Shown: positions 24,894 through 33,362, counted from the stretch's first letter. The stretch: 33,362 nt of DNA from Halalkalibacter hemicellulosilyticusJCM 9152 (GCF_000513115.1 NZ_BAUU01000039.1:1-33362), one strand, 5' to 3'. Numbers and translations are program-made. The notes: generated from the sequence alone by a model not told the origin.

Positions 24894-25196
24894 ATTAATT
24901 ATAAAGTGTAGCAGTCTAAAAAAAGTCGATAACAAGAAGGACTAACAAATTTTATATAGGTTTAATTGCAATTCTGTTATGAATCATTTAACCTACTTAA
25001 TATAGGACTTATTTCTTGTGTATAAAGTTTCATTTATTTTGATAAATAATGTAAAGGCAAAGCTTTCATAGTGTAAAAAATGAAAAGGTTACTATATTAG
25101 CACGACGCTAACTAGATGTATTTTAAGAAAGCATGCCTATTTTAAACGAATGCTTTTCTCTCTTGTAAACCCATCAATATAAAGGTTGTGTGATAC
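24894..25196. other. Intergenic region without a recognisable feature
   Basis: About 300 bp of AT-rich sequence upstream of the GGDEF/EAL gene. I see no ORF, strong hairpin or convincing promoter, only a weak AAAGG ribosome site before the ATG at 25197. Confidence 0.4.
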
Positions 25197-26882
25197 ATGC
25201 AGAAGAACGAAACAAGCTATGAGAATTTCGAGAAGAACTTTGAAGCAACAGGACAACCGATTCTTTCAATTTTGGAAAATATACACGATGGTTTTTTAGT
25301 CATGGATCGTCAGTGTACGATTATTTATTTAAATAGAGTGACTGCCACTCATCTGAAAATTAAACGTGAGGAAGTAATTGGTAGGAATCTGTGGGATGTA
25401 CTACCAAAAGCTGTGAATAGTGAATTCCAGTATCAAATGTATAAAGCGATTTCATTAAATAAAGCTTCCTGCTTTGAAAGTTTCTATGAACCGTTACATA
25501 CATATTTTGAGATGACTGTACACCCGACAAAAGAGATGGTCGTTATCTATTGTAAGGACATTACGGAACGAAGACAAAGTGAAAAACTGATTGAACATAT
25601 GAACTACTATGATATGCTAACAGGTCTCCCAAATTTAAAACTGTTTCAAGATCGACTTGAGCAAATGATGATGTATTCAAAGAGCCATCATGAATCAGTT
25701 GCGATCATGATGATTGACTTAGCACGTTTAAGAAGCTTTAAAGATCCACTAGGTTTTCAGATCGGTGATCATTTATTGAAGGAAATAGCAGCAAAATTGA
25801 AGGAGCTTATTTCTAACAGCGGAACTGTCTCGCGCATGAATCGAGATAAGTTTGTATGCTTTTTTGTACATTCAGAACGACAAAGATTGGTAAAAATACT
25901 GGAGAAAATACTGTCATTGCTATCAAATCCTATTCTTATTCAAGGAGAAAGTCGTTTACTTACACCGAGTATAGGGGTTAGTATGTATCCTTTTAATGGA
26001 GAGACTCCCCAAATACTACTTTCCCAAGCCGAATCAGCGATGACCCTTGTGAAAAACAAAGGTGGCAACCAGTACTACTTTTTTAAACAAGAGATGGATC
26101 GCGATATAAGAAAAAACTATGTACTAATGGCTGAGCTATCTAAAGCAACCCTTAATCATGAATTTCAAATGTTCTATCAACCTTTATTTGATACAAAAAC
26201 AGGCCGCATTTCAAGTATGGAGGCTCTTCTTCGCTGGAAGCATCCAGTATACGGGTACATTTCACCTTATGACTTCATTCCACTTGCGGAAGAAACAGGC
26301 TCTATTATTGAGATTGGACAATGGGTTTTGAAGGAAGCTTGTAATCAAATTAAAGATTGGCAGAGTCAAGGTATTTACTCATGCGCTGTATCGATTAACT
26401 TCTCGGCAAGACAGTTACAGCAAGAAGGGGTTGTTTCGGCTGTGAAAGATACGATTCAAGAAACTGGAATAGATTCACACCTTTTAAAAATTGAAGTGAC
26501 GGAATCTGTTATGATGGTAAATGTTGAGACAACGATTAATACGTTATATGATTTAAAAGAGATCGGCGTTCAAATTGTTATCGATGATTTTGGTACGTAC
26601 TATTCATCCTTGCAATATTTAAAGAACTTTCCACTTGATATTATTAAAATAGACCGTTGTTTTATTCGAGATATGGTGGAACATACAAAGGATAGAGAGG
26701 TTGTTAAAATGATTATTGACCTTGGGCAGCAATTCGGTATGAAAGTTGTTGCAGAAGGTGTTGAAAACGATGAGCAATATAGAATGTTAAAAGAATATCA
26801 ATGCGATGAAGTACAAGGGTATTTGTTTAGTAAACCTATTCCAGCAGAAGAAGTGAATCATTTTTTTATTCAAAGAAGTTAA
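25197..26882 (+). CDS. PAS-GGDEF-EAL protein, probable c-di-GMP phosphodiesterase
   Basis: A 561-residue cytoplasmic signalling protein: PAS sensor (~20-125), degenerate GGDEF domain (~140-295) and EAL domain (~310-555). The GGDEF signature is replaced by MNRDKF, so it cannot make c-di-GMP. The EAL domain keeps its metal and catalytic residues (MEALLRWKHP, INFSARQLQ, EVTESVMM, IDDFGTYYSSLQYLKNFPLD, KVVAEGVEN, VQGYLFSKP), with TYYSS in place of the usual TGYSS. It probably degrades c-di-GMP under PAS control. There are no membrane segments. It is monocistronic. Confidence 0.92.
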   Translation: MQKNETSYENFEKNFEATGQPILSILENIHDGFLVMDRQCTIIYLNRVTATHLKIKREEVIGRNLWDVLPKAVNSEFQYQMYKAISLNKASCFESFYEPLHTYFEMTVHPTKEMVVIYCKDITERRQSEKLIEHMNYYDMLTGLPNLKLFQDRLEQMMMYSKSHHESVAIMMIDLARLRSFKDPLGFQIGDHLLKEIAAKLKELISNSGTVSRMNRDKFVCFFVHSERQRLVKILEKILSLLSNPILIQGESRLLTPSIGVSMYPFNGETPQILLSQAESAMTLVKNKGGNQYYFFKQEMDRDIRKNYVLMAELSKATLNHEFQMFYQPLFDTKTGRISSMEALLRWKHPVYGYISPYDFIPLAEETGSIIEIGQWVLKEACNQIKDWQSQGIYSCAVSINFSARQLQQEGVVSAVKDTIQETGIDSHLLKIEVTESVMMVNVETTINTLYDLKEIGVQIVIDDFGTYYSSLQYLKNFPLDIIKIDRCFIRDMVEHTKDREVVKMIIDLGQQFGMKVVAEGVENDEQYRMLKEYQCDEVQGYLFSKPIPAEEVNHFFIQRS

Positions 26883-26995
26883 CATAAATAATTAAATGAA
26901 ATCTAATTGATTTTATTCAAAAACTCAAATACGATGATAAGTATGGTATGGTAAAAGTATAATAACTTTTCAGTTGGAAAAAGGGTTGATGCTAA

Positions 26996-27229
26996 ATGGG
27001 AAAGAATAAATGGATTTATATGTTGAAAATCGGTTTTATTTGGGGGGCATTGTTTGCTCTCGTAAACTTTGTGTTAGACTTTTTTAGCTTTGGTGCGAAT
27101 ATACAAGCCTTCCCACTTGCTGAGAGTGTTCTTACTATAATTGCACGGTTTGTGCTTAGCTTTCCGTTTGGTTTTTTATTAGGATGGGTGCTATGGCGAC
27201 GTAAGCGCAGCACATACTCAATGGAATAA
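26996..27229 (+). CDS. Small membrane protein of unknown function
   Basis: A 77-residue protein with two predicted membrane helices (MLKIGFIWGALFALVNFVLD and IIARFVLSFPFGFLLGWVLW), separated by a short loop, and a basic tail (RRKRS). AAAGGG lies upstream of the ATG. The family is not recognised. It stands alone, converging with the rsfA-like gene across a shared terminator. Confidence 0.7.
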   Translation: MGKNKWIYMLKIGFIWGALFALVNFVLDFFSFGANIQAFPLAESVLTIIARFVLSFPFGFLLGWVLWRRKRSTYSME

Positions 27230-27232
27230 GTG

Positions 27233-27262
27233 CAACCCCTTCTCAAAATTGAGAGGGGGTTG
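27233..27262. terminator. Hairpin between convergent genes
   Basis: CAACCCCTTCTC pairs with GAGAGGGGGTTG over 12 bp with one T-G pair. It sits between two convergent genes and probably stops transcription both ways, though the T-tracts are weak. Confidence 0.65.
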
Positions 27263-27269
27263 TGTTAAG

Positions 27270-27884
27270 TTATTTTGCAAGTTTTTCTAGATTTCCGTTT
27301 TTATCCATCTTGAAAGCTGCGCTAGATAGAGATTCCTCATCTTCTAAAATAGCCATACGTCTAGCACGATTCATAATTTGGATAAGAGATTGGTAATCCT
27401 CTTCAATAATACTATTATCTTGTTTGATTTTCTTTAATTCTTTTTCTAGCTGCTGATTTCGTTGCTGTAATTCTTTGTTTTCTAATTCTAGACGAGTTTT
27501 ATCCGTTTCTAGTACACTTGTTTGCTGGTGGGATTGCGCTAGCTTTTGTAAGAAAGCAATCACGGCTTCTAGCGATAAATCCCCTTGATCTAGCGCAGAT
27601 TCTGGTAATGCGCTCCAAAGCTGACGAACTGGTGGATAATAGGAAAAAGATGCAGCACGTTTACGTTCTTTACGCTCTTTCTTCGCTTCAGAAATTTGTT
27701 TGACATAGCGGTTACGAACGACAGCATTCCATCTGAAACCACAAGCTGCCGATGTTCGATTTAAATGATCACCAACTTCATCAAATGCTCGTAATTGTGT
27801 GCTTCCTTCTTTAATATGCTTCAATACAGTTTCTGCTAGTAATACATCATCTTCATGAGACCACGCATCTTGTCTTACTTTCAT
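27270..27884 (-). CDS. rsfA: RsfA-family forespore transcription regulator
   Basis: A 204-residue protein of the RsfA/YlbO family, which modulates forespore gene expression. The N-terminal Myb/SANT-like DNA-binding domain (residues 1-60) reads QDAWSHEDDVLLAETVLKHI, TQLRAFDEVG and TSAACGFRWNAVVR. A long coiled coil follows (about 120-175, leucine/glutamate-rich). The ATG at 27884 has AAAGGAG 9 nt upstream and is preferred over a TTG at 27893. Its promoter fits sigma-F exactly, as expected for this regulator. The length is nearer YlbO than B. subtilis RsfA, so the symbol is approximate. Confidence 0.85.
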   Translation of the reverse strand: MKVRQDAWSHEDDVLLAETVLKHIKEGSTQLRAFDEVGDHLNRTSAACGFRWNAVVRNRYVKQISEAKKERKERKRAASFSYYPPVRQLWSALPESALDQGDLSLEAVIAFLQKLAQSHQQTSVLETDKTRLELENKELQQRNQQLEKELKKIKQDNSIIEEDYQSLIQIMNRARRMAILEDEESLSSAAFKMDKNGNLEKLAK

Positions 27885-27920
27885 TCTGTTCAACTCCTTT
27901 TAGTTTGCTTATTTGGTACA

Positions 27921-27950
27921 AATTGTCTCCAATTTCTTCAAGGTTTATAC
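27921..27950 (-). promoter_or_regulatory. Sigma-F-type promoter of the rsfA-like gene
   Basis: On the minus strand GTATA (27950-27946), exactly 15 bp, then GGAGACAATT (27930-27921). This satisfies the forespore sigma-F consensus GYATA-N15-GGNRANAMTW at every position and lies at a suitable distance from the gene. Confidence 0.75.
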
Positions 27951-28086
27951 AAGGATGATAGAATTTTTTTTAGAAGTTGAGGAAATGAGTGAGCAATGAC
28001 AGAAATTGTTTTGCAAATAAGACAACATGACGGTATGTGTGTATACTATATAAATGAATGATTTTGTCCGTAAAGGAGAGCTTTTA

Positions 28087-29382
28087 ATGTTATTTGATTC
28101 TTTTATACAATCACCTCTTTCGTATAGAATGCGACCTAGAACGTTAGATGATGTGGTCGGGCAGAAGCATATCATCGGGCAGGAGACAGCGTTATATAAA
28201 ATGATCGAAAATGGCCACGTGCCGTCTCTTTTATTCTACGGTCCTCCTGGAACAGGAAAAACATCGATTGCCAATGCGATTGCCGGAACAGTTCAGAAAC
28301 CATTTAAGGCTATTAATGCGACAACGGCTGGTAAGAAGGACATCGAAGAGGCTGTAGGACAAGCACGTTCGGAAGGGAATTTAATTTTATTTATAGATGA
28401 GGTGCATCGATTTAATAAAGCACAACAGGATTACCTTCTACCACATGTTGAACGGGGTTTAATTACGTTAATTGGTGCGACAACTGAAAATCCATTTCAT
28501 GATGTAAACCCTGCCATACGGAGCAGGTGTGGTCTAATTAAAGAATTAAAGCCTTTAACATTTGAAGATATTGAAGAATTAATAAAAGATGCATTAAAAG
28601 ATGACGAACGAGGATTAGGAAATAAAAAGATCAAAATGGCTGATGAAACGGTAAAACTGATTGCAAATTCGACAAATGGTGATGCTCGCTCAGCATTAAA
28701 TGTGTTAGAGCAAGCAGTAGAAGCTTCCATGAATAAGAACGAGGAGCTTATCTACGTTTCGGAAGCTGCTGTTATAGAATGTGTTGAAAACAAAGGTTTC
28801 TCACATGATAAGGATGGCGATATTCATTATTCACTCCTTTCATGTTTGCAAAAGTCGATTCGTGGAAGTGATGTTCAAGCTGCCCTTCATTACGTAGCTC
28901 GTTTAATAGAAGGTGGCGATTTGACATCAATATGTCGACGTTTACTTGTCATCGCCTATGAAGATATATCACTTGCAGCACCTGAGGTGGCAACTAATAC
29001 GGTCGCAGCTGTTGAAGCAGTAGAACGGTTAGGGTTACCTGAAGCGCGTATTCCACTAGCAAATGTCGTTATTCAGCAATGCCTATCTCCAAAGTCCAAT
29101 AGTGCTTACAAAGCACTGGACTATGCAATTGAAGATGTGCGTAAAGGGCAAATCGGTGAGATACCTACTCATTTGAAGGATGCGCATTATGCAGGAGCAA
29201 AAGAATTAGGTCATGGTAAAGGCTATAAATATCCGCACAGTTATCCAAATTCCTGGGTTAATCAGCAATACCTCCCTGATTTGTTAGTGGGTAAACAGTA
29301 TTACAGTCCGAATCAAAACGGATTTGAAAAACAATTTTATAAAGTGTTTCATCGCTTAGAAGAGCTAAAGTTGCAAAAGTAA
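28087..29382 (+). CDS. rarA: Replication-associated recombination protein A (RarA/MgsA)
   Basis: RarA is an AAA+ ATPase, related to clamp-loader subunits, that acts at stalled replication forks. The 431-residue protein starts LFDSFIQSPLSYRMRPRTLDDVVGQKHIIG and has Walker A GPPGTGKTS near residue 55, Walker B LFIDEVHRFN near 105, sensor ATTENP near 140, and the arginine-finger region AIRSRC. The conserved tetramerisation C-terminus follows (YLPDLLVGKQYYSP). The ATG at 28087 follows AAAGGAG; the upstream ATG at 28054 has none. Confidence 0.96.
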   Translation: MLFDSFIQSPLSYRMRPRTLDDVVGQKHIIGQETALYKMIENGHVPSLLFYGPPGTGKTSIANAIAGTVQKPFKAINATTAGKKDIEEAVGQARSEGNLILFIDEVHRFNKAQQDYLLPHVERGLITLIGATTENPFHDVNPAIRSRCGLIKELKPLTFEDIEELIKDALKDDERGLGNKKIKMADETVKLIANSTNGDARSALNVLEQAVEASMNKNEELIYVSEAAVIECVENKGFSHDKDGDIHYSLLSCLQKSIRGSDVQAALHYVARLIEGGDLTSICRRLLVIAYEDISLAAPEVATNTVAAVEAVERLGLPEARIPLANVVIQQCLSPKSNSAYKALDYAIEDVRKGQIGEIPTHLKDAHYAGAKELGHGKGYKYPHSYPNSWVNQQYLPDLLVGKQYYSPNQNGFEKQFYKVFHRLEELKLQK

Positions 29383-29487
29383 GATTTAGCGTAATGTAAA
29401 GCTCATGTAAAGATTTCAAATGATACTAGATGAAAAGAAGGGATTGTTTTAAGATAAAGCTTATGAGAAAGAAAGGGAGGGATTTGC

Positions 29488-30681
29488 TTGCAAGAAACAA
29501 AGCCAAAGTGGCGTATGCTACTTGAAATCTTTTTCATATCAACGAGACTTGGATTGACTTCATTCGGAGGGCCTGTTGCTCATTTGGGTTATTTTCATGA
29601 AGAGTACGTGAGACGAAGAAAATGGATGGATGAGAAAAGCTATGCGGATTTAGTTGCCTTGTGTCAATTCTTACCGGGACCTGCGAGTAGTCAAGTTGGA
29701 ATGGGAATAGGTCTAATGCGTGGAGGGTTAATAGGGGGAGTCATCTCCTTTATTGGATTTACATTTCCTTCGGTTGTTGCACTCATTTTATTTGCACTCT
29801 TATTATTACAGTATGGTGCTCTTGATGCCGGATGGATACAAGGATTAAAGATCGTCGCGGTTGTCGTTGTCGCACATGCAATCCTTGGTATGGCTAAGAA
29901 CTTAACACCTGATGTGAAGAGAAAGACAATTGCCATGGCTGCTGTTATCATCGTTCTTATTTGGCAAGCCGTGTTCTCGCAAGTAGTGGTTATTTTAGGA
30001 GCTGCTTTAGTTGGGTTTTTATTGTATCGTAATCAAAAAATAGATGATCCTGCAGCTAGTCGTTCTTTTCCTATTAGTCGTCGAGTAGGGACGTTTTGCT
30101 TACTTCTATTTGCGGGATTATTAATTTCTTTACCGATTTTACGTGAGTTAACCTCCTCGACACTCGTTGCGATGATTGATAGTTTTTACCGTGCTGGATC
30201 ACTAGTGTTCGGTGGTGGACATGTTGTTTTGCCTCTACTTGAACGTGAGTTTGTACCGACTGGTTGGTTAACTGAGGAACAATTTCTAGCAGGGTACGGT
30301 GCGGCACAAGCAGTACCTGGTCCATTGTTTACATTTGCTAGTTACATAGGTGCGGTTATGAATGGATGGCTAGGTGGAATTATTGCAACTGTTGCCATTT
30401 TCACTCCCGCTTTTTTGCTCGTATTTGGAGTCTTGCCATTTTGGGATCAATTACGGCGCAATGAAAAGGTGAAAGGGGCGTTAATGGGGGTTAATGCTGC
30501 CGTAGTTGGAATTTTACTTGCGGCCTTATACGATCCGATTTTCACGAGCGCCATTACAACAAGTGTTGATTTCTCCTTTGCCGTTCTTTTATTTGGTATG
30601 CTAGTCTTTTGGAAACGCCCCCCTTGGGTTGTTGTTTTAACAGGGGCAATCGGTGGATCGCTAATAGCGATATTCATCTAA
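29488..30681 (+). CDS. chrA: Chromate transporter (two-domain ChrA)
   Basis: A 397-residue membrane protein of the chromate ion transporter (CHR) family in its fused, two-domain form. Each half carries the family signatures: RLGLTSFGGPVAHLGYFHEEYV and CQFLPGPASSQVGMGIG in the first, AGSLVFGGGHVVLPLLEREFV and AQAVPGPLFTFASYIGA in the second. About ten hydrophobic segments are visible. It is expected to export chromate, or to move a related oxyanion. The start is TTG at 29488 with AAAGGGAGGG 6 nt upstream. A strong terminator follows. Confidence 0.93.
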   Translation: MQETKPKWRMLLEIFFISTRLGLTSFGGPVAHLGYFHEEYVRRRKWMDEKSYADLVALCQFLPGPASSQVGMGIGLMRGGLIGGVISFIGFTFPSVVALILFALLLLQYGALDAGWIQGLKIVAVVVVAHAILGMAKNLTPDVKRKTIAMAAVIIVLIWQAVFSQVVVILGAALVGFLLYRNQKIDDPAASRSFPISRRVGTFCLLLFAGLLISLPILRELTSSTLVAMIDSFYRAGSLVFGGGHVVLPLLEREFVPTGWLTEEQFLAGYGAAQAVPGPLFTFASYIGAVMNGWLGGIIATVAIFTPAFLLVFGVLPFWDQLRRNEKVKGALMGVNAAVVGILLAALYDPIFTSAITTSVDFSFAVLLFGMLVFWKRPPWVVVLTGAIGGSLIAIFI

Positions 30682-30703
30682 TACTAAATAACTGAAAAAC
30701 TCT

Positions 30704-30739
30704 AAACGTCTTTGAGAAATGACTCTCAAAGACGTTTTT
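30704..30739 (+). terminator. Terminator after chrA
   Basis: A perfect 14 bp stem, AAACGTCTTTGAGA (30704-30717) with TCTCAAAGACGTTT (30724-30737), loop of 6 and a T-tract. Confidence 0.95.
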
Positions 30740-30945
30740 ACGTTATGTCATTCTATGTTCTGTAGTAACAGTGGAGGAAGGCTGCCTTCAACGCTCATAA
30801 GTTTATGAATGCTAATTTTGTACACGGCAGATGGAATATATGTTATGGTAATAATCAGTTAATTTAATGATTAGTAAGGTGAAACTTTTATGGTGATTGT
30901 AACGTATGTCTAATTAAGTACTTTTTAGGAGAGGGGTTTTATGAT

Positions 30946-31845
30946 ATGTCGTTGATGCTTGATGACGTAACGAAGCAGTTTGGCTCATTTACAGCTGTAG
31001 ATCACTTATCATTAGATATTCCTGAGAAACAAATCTTTGGCTTTCTAGGAGCAAATGGCGCTGGAAAGACAACGACTTTTCGAATGATTCTCGGATTGAT
31101 GGATCAATCAGGCGGAAAGATTTCTTGGAATGGAGAAAGAATCGACTATAGCAAAAGTGATGAGATCGGTTATTTACCTGAAGAGCGTGGTTTATACCCG
31201 AAGCTTAAAGTGCGTGACCAAATTGTTTATTTAGGAAAGCTTCGTGGGATGAAAAAAAGTGATATTTTAACAGAATTAGAGAGTTGGCTTGAACGATTCA
31301 AAGTTCCAGACTATATCGATAAGAAAATTGAAGAACTGTCAAAAGGGAATCAGCAAAAAATCCAATTTATTTCAGCCGTTATACATAAACCGAAACTTCT
31401 CATTTTAGATGAGCCGTTTTCTGGACTTGATCCGGTGAATGTAGAATTACTAAAGGAAGCGGTTGTTGATTTAAAGGAAAAAGGAACAACGATTCTTTTC
31501 TCATCACATCGAATGGAGCATGTGGAGGAGCTGTGTGAGTACCTATGTATTCTTCAACATGGGAAACCAATCGTTCATGGTGGATTAAGAGACATTAAGC
31601 GCTCTTTTGGGAAGAAAAATGTGACCGTTCATGCTGACTTCGACATCGAGTTTCTTACTGAAATTGATGGGGTTGTCAAGTTGAAGAAAACGACAGAGGG
31701 TGGCATACTGCAAATCACTAATGAAGAGGTGTCACAAAAAGTGTTATTAGCTCTTCAAGGTAAAGGATTTGTACGAAAATTTGAGCTAGAGGAGCCGACT
31801 TTACACGATATTTTCATTGAGAAAGCTGGTGAATCTTATGAATAA
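30946..31845 (+). CDS. yhaQ: ABC exporter ATPase (YhaQ/NatA-like)
   Basis: A 299-residue ABC ATPase. Walker A is GANGAGKTTTFRMILG near residue 36, the signature is LSKGNQQKIQ near 134, Walker B is LLILDEPFSGLDPV near 155 and the H-loop is SSHRMEHVEEL. A C-terminal ~80-residue extension (DUF4162-type) ends at LEEPTLHDIFI. It powers the membrane protein encoded next, and the pair matches B. subtilis YhaQP in both lengths and order. The family is annotated as Na+ efflux-like, but the substrate is unproven. AGGAGAGG precedes the ATG, and the gene overlaps the permease by 8 nt. Confidence 0.9.
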   Translation: MSLMLDDVTKQFGSFTAVDHLSLDIPEKQIFGFLGANGAGKTTTFRMILGLMDQSGGKISWNGERIDYSKSDEIGYLPEERGLYPKLKVRDQIVYLGKLRGMKKSDILTELESWLERFKVPDYIDKKIEELSKGNQQKIQFISAVIHKPKLLILDEPFSGLDPVNVELLKEAVVDLKEKGTTILFSSHRMEHVEELCEYLCILQHGKPIVHGGLRDIKRSFGKKNVTVHADFDIEFLTEIDGVVKLKKTTEGGILQITNEEVSQKVLLALQGKGFVRKFELEEPTLHDIFIEKAGESYE

Positions 31846-33103
31846 ATTTTGGATTGTTCTTTCACATACGTATTTAAGTCGAGTAAAAACCAAATCATTT
31901 ATTATAACGACGGCATTATTTTTACTGTTTATTTTTGCGATGGTTAACTTGCAGTCAATTATTGAATTATTTTCTTCTGATGAGCAAGAACAAACTGTAG
32001 CTGTAATCGATGAAAGTGAGTATTTGTATGATGTTTTATCGGAAAGTATGGAGCAGGTTGATCCGTCTATTCAATTAATTGAATATGATGGTACGTTAGA
32101 AGAAGCAGAAGAAGCTGTTTTAAATGGTCAGCATGATGGGGTTTTACAAATATTTATTGATCAAGATGAATTGCCTACAGCTTCTTATCATACGAATCAA
32201 TTTACGGACACTATGATACAAACCCATCTTGAAGCACAGCTTCAACAAATGAAAGTGGCTCTTGCAACGAGTCAAGCTGGGATTGATGAAGACGTACTCG
32301 CAAGTATTTATGCACCAGTTTCATTTGAAACAGTGGCGATTGACAGTGGAGATGGTAGTTCAACAAGAACAGAGGAGCAAATTTCAGGAGCAATTGGCCT
32401 CGTGTATATTATTTTATTTCTGTTGTATTTTGCCGTCATAACGTACGGAAATATGATTGCGATGGATATAGCAAATGAGAAGACTTCTAGAGTTATGGAA
32501 ATATTGATTTCAAGTTCATCACCTGTTAGTCAAATGTTCGCAAAAATTCTCGGTATTGCATTATTAGGATTAACACAATTTGGAGTCATTATTTTATTTG
32601 GATATTTTCTCATTCAGCAAAAGCAAGACGAAGCAGCTGGAAGTATGTTTGAGTATTTCGGGTTAACGGATGTTGATCCAGCGACATATATTTATGCGAT
32701 TGTCTTTTTCCTGCTTGGATATCTTCTCTATGCAACAATGTCAGCAATGCTTGGTTCGATTGTAAGCAGGATTGAAGATGTTCAGCAATTAATGATGCCA
32801 GTAATTATTTTAATTGTTATTGCGTTTATGATTGCGATGTTTAGTTTAACGATGCCGGATTCAACGTTAGTGACGGTTACTTCATTTATTCCATTTTTTA
32901 CACCAATGCTTATGTTCTTAAGAGTAGGAATGTTAGAGGTTCCATTGTGGGAAGTTGGATTGAGTATTGGTTTAATGCTTGTAACAATTGCAATACTCGC
33001 GATGATAGGGGCACGAGTGTACAGAGGTGGAGTATTAATGTATGGAACATCGACTTCATTGAAAGATTTCAAGCGAGCCTTACAATTATCGAAGAAGGAA
33101 TAA
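31838..33103 (+). CDS. yhaP: ABC-2 type permease (YhaP/NatB-like)
   Basis: A 421-residue permease of the ABC-2/NatB type (B. subtilis YhaP has 419). It has one N-terminal membrane helix (IITTALFLLFIFAMVNL), a ~150-residue extracytoplasmic domain, then about five helices (from VYIILFLLYFAVITYGNMIA to the C-terminus), with the conserved cytoplasmic MDIANEKTSRVMEILISS typical of the family. The ATG at 31838 overlaps the ATPase stop codon, so translation is coupled. It forms the membrane part of the exporter. Confidence 0.9.
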   Translation: MNKFWIVLSHTYLSRVKTKSFIITTALFLLFIFAMVNLQSIIELFSSDEQEQTVAVIDESEYLYDVLSESMEQVDPSIQLIEYDGTLEEAEEAVLNGQHDGVLQIFIDQDELPTASYHTNQFTDTMIQTHLEAQLQQMKVALATSQAGIDEDVLASIYAPVSFETVAIDSGDGSSTRTEEQISGAIGLVYIILFLLYFAVITYGNMIAMDIANEKTSRVMEILISSSSPVSQMFAKILGIALLGLTQFGVIILFGYFLIQQKQDEAAGSMFEYFGLTDVDPATYIYAIVFFLLGYLLYATMSAMLGSIVSRIEDVQQLMMPVIILIVIAFMIAMFSLTMPDSTLVTVTSFIPFFTPMLMFLRVGMLEVPLWEVGLSIGLMLVTIAILAMIGARVYRGGVLMYGTSTSLKDFKRALQLSKKE

Positions 33104-33151
33104 GTAAAAAGAGTGTTCGTTCAACGTAGATAGTATCTTTTCAAAAGAAGA

Positions 33152-33276
33152 AGAGTCTGGGACAAAAGTATTTTCATAAGTGAGAAGCCGAACAAACCTA
33201 GAGCGGAGCACATTCACCGCTCCTGAAATATACTTCGCTTTCCGCGGGAAGCTGGTGAGCCTCCTCGTGCTTTGAA
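33152..33276 (-). repeat. Interspersed repeat, copy C (inverted)
   Basis: The reverse complement of this stretch matches copy A (14-140) over its whole length with about nine differences. On the plus strand it starts AGAGTCTGGGACAAAAGT and ends CTTTCCGCGGGAAGCTGG, then GAGCCTCCTCGTGCTTTG. The IS150-like end begins exactly where the match stops. Confidence 0.88.
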
Positions 33277-33362
33277 CTGCCCCCCTATTGTTGGACAGCG
33301 ATCTAACAATAGGGGTGTTGTGATTGTGATGAAAAAGTTTACAAGTGTAGAAAAACATCAAA
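33273..33362 (+). mobile_element. Left end of an IS3-family (IS150-like) insertion sequence
   Basis: TGAACTGCCCCCCTATTG, then TTGGACAG, resembles the IS150-type terminal repeat, which I recall as starting TGTACTGCACCCATTTTG and continuing GTTGGAC. The tip forms a hairpin of perfect 11 bp arms CCCCTATTGTT/AACAATAGGGG (33282-33315), as in that group. An ORF starts 14 nt later. The rest of the element lies beyond the window. Confidence 0.72.
33329..33362 (+). CDS. Partial transposase orfA start
   Basis: ATG at 33329 begins MKKFTSVEKHQ and runs off the window end. Its position just inside an IS150-like terminus fits the small helix-turn-helix orfA of IS3-family transposases. Eleven residues are too few for independent proof. 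Confidence 0.5.
   Translation, partial: MKKFTSVEKHQ

Noticed and set aside
1-33362. tRNA, rRNA or CRISPR array
   Set aside because: I saw no cloverleaf with a GGTTCRANYC arm, no rRNA-like sequence and no regularly spaced short direct repeats.

Overview
The window reads as chromosome from a low-GC, endospore-forming Bacillaceae, plausibly an alkali- or salt-tolerant Bacillus relative. The reasons are strong AGGAGG-type ribosome sites, frequent GTG/TTG starts, a T-box leader, consensus sigma-A promoters, a forespore regulator of the RsfA family behind a consensus sigma-F promoter, an NhaC-type antiporter and a Bacillus-style fad/etf set. The species cannot be named from sequence alone.

Layout. 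1-140: an IS3-like end abutting an interspersed repeat. 262-3458: a small hypothetical gene (-), an NhaC-family antiporter and a saccharopine-dehydrogenase-like protein. 3484-5516: a T-box controlled type-2 leuA. 5753-6406: a pentapeptide-repeat protein. 6407-7215: two tandem, near-identical 24-residue peptide genes (-), each with its own promoter and strong ribosome site. 7216-8679: a GNAT acetyltransferase, then an autoregulated SdpR/SdpI-like pair. 8880-9025: a GC-rich structured RNA candidate. 9063-20257: a fatty-acid beta-oxidation island with etfBA on the minus strand and fadF-fadN-fadA-fadE-fadD on the plus strand. A FadR-like operator lies in the shared control region, and fadN is split by a one-base deletion. 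20296-21456: a PilZ protein coupled to a 9-codon leader ORF, and a lipoprotein. 21503-23059 (-): an alpha/beta-hydrolase pseudoenzyme fused to a BTAD-type DNA-binding module. 23249-24851: a foldback repeat, a 51-residue membrane protein (-), a GyrI-like protein and a frameshifted AAA/kinase gene. 25197-29382: a PAS-GGDEF-EAL protein, a small membrane protein, rsfA-like (-) and rarA. 29488-33103: a chromate transporter and a YhaQ/YhaP-type ABC exporter. 33152-33362: a third repeat copy running into the left end of an IS150-like element.

How the genes work together. The fad/etf block is a complete acyl-CoA activation and beta-oxidation route: ligase FadD, dehydrogenase FadE, bifunctional hydratase/dehydrogenase FadN and thiolase FadA, with electrons passing through ETF to the membrane Fe-S protein FadF. 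The PilZ and EAL proteins suggest c-di-GMP signalling. The least explained items are the duplicated 24-residue peptides, the structured RNA candidate near 8.9 kb and the receptor-like hydrolase/BTAD fusion. Two conserved genes carry single-base frameshifts, so either real decay or sequence error must be considered.
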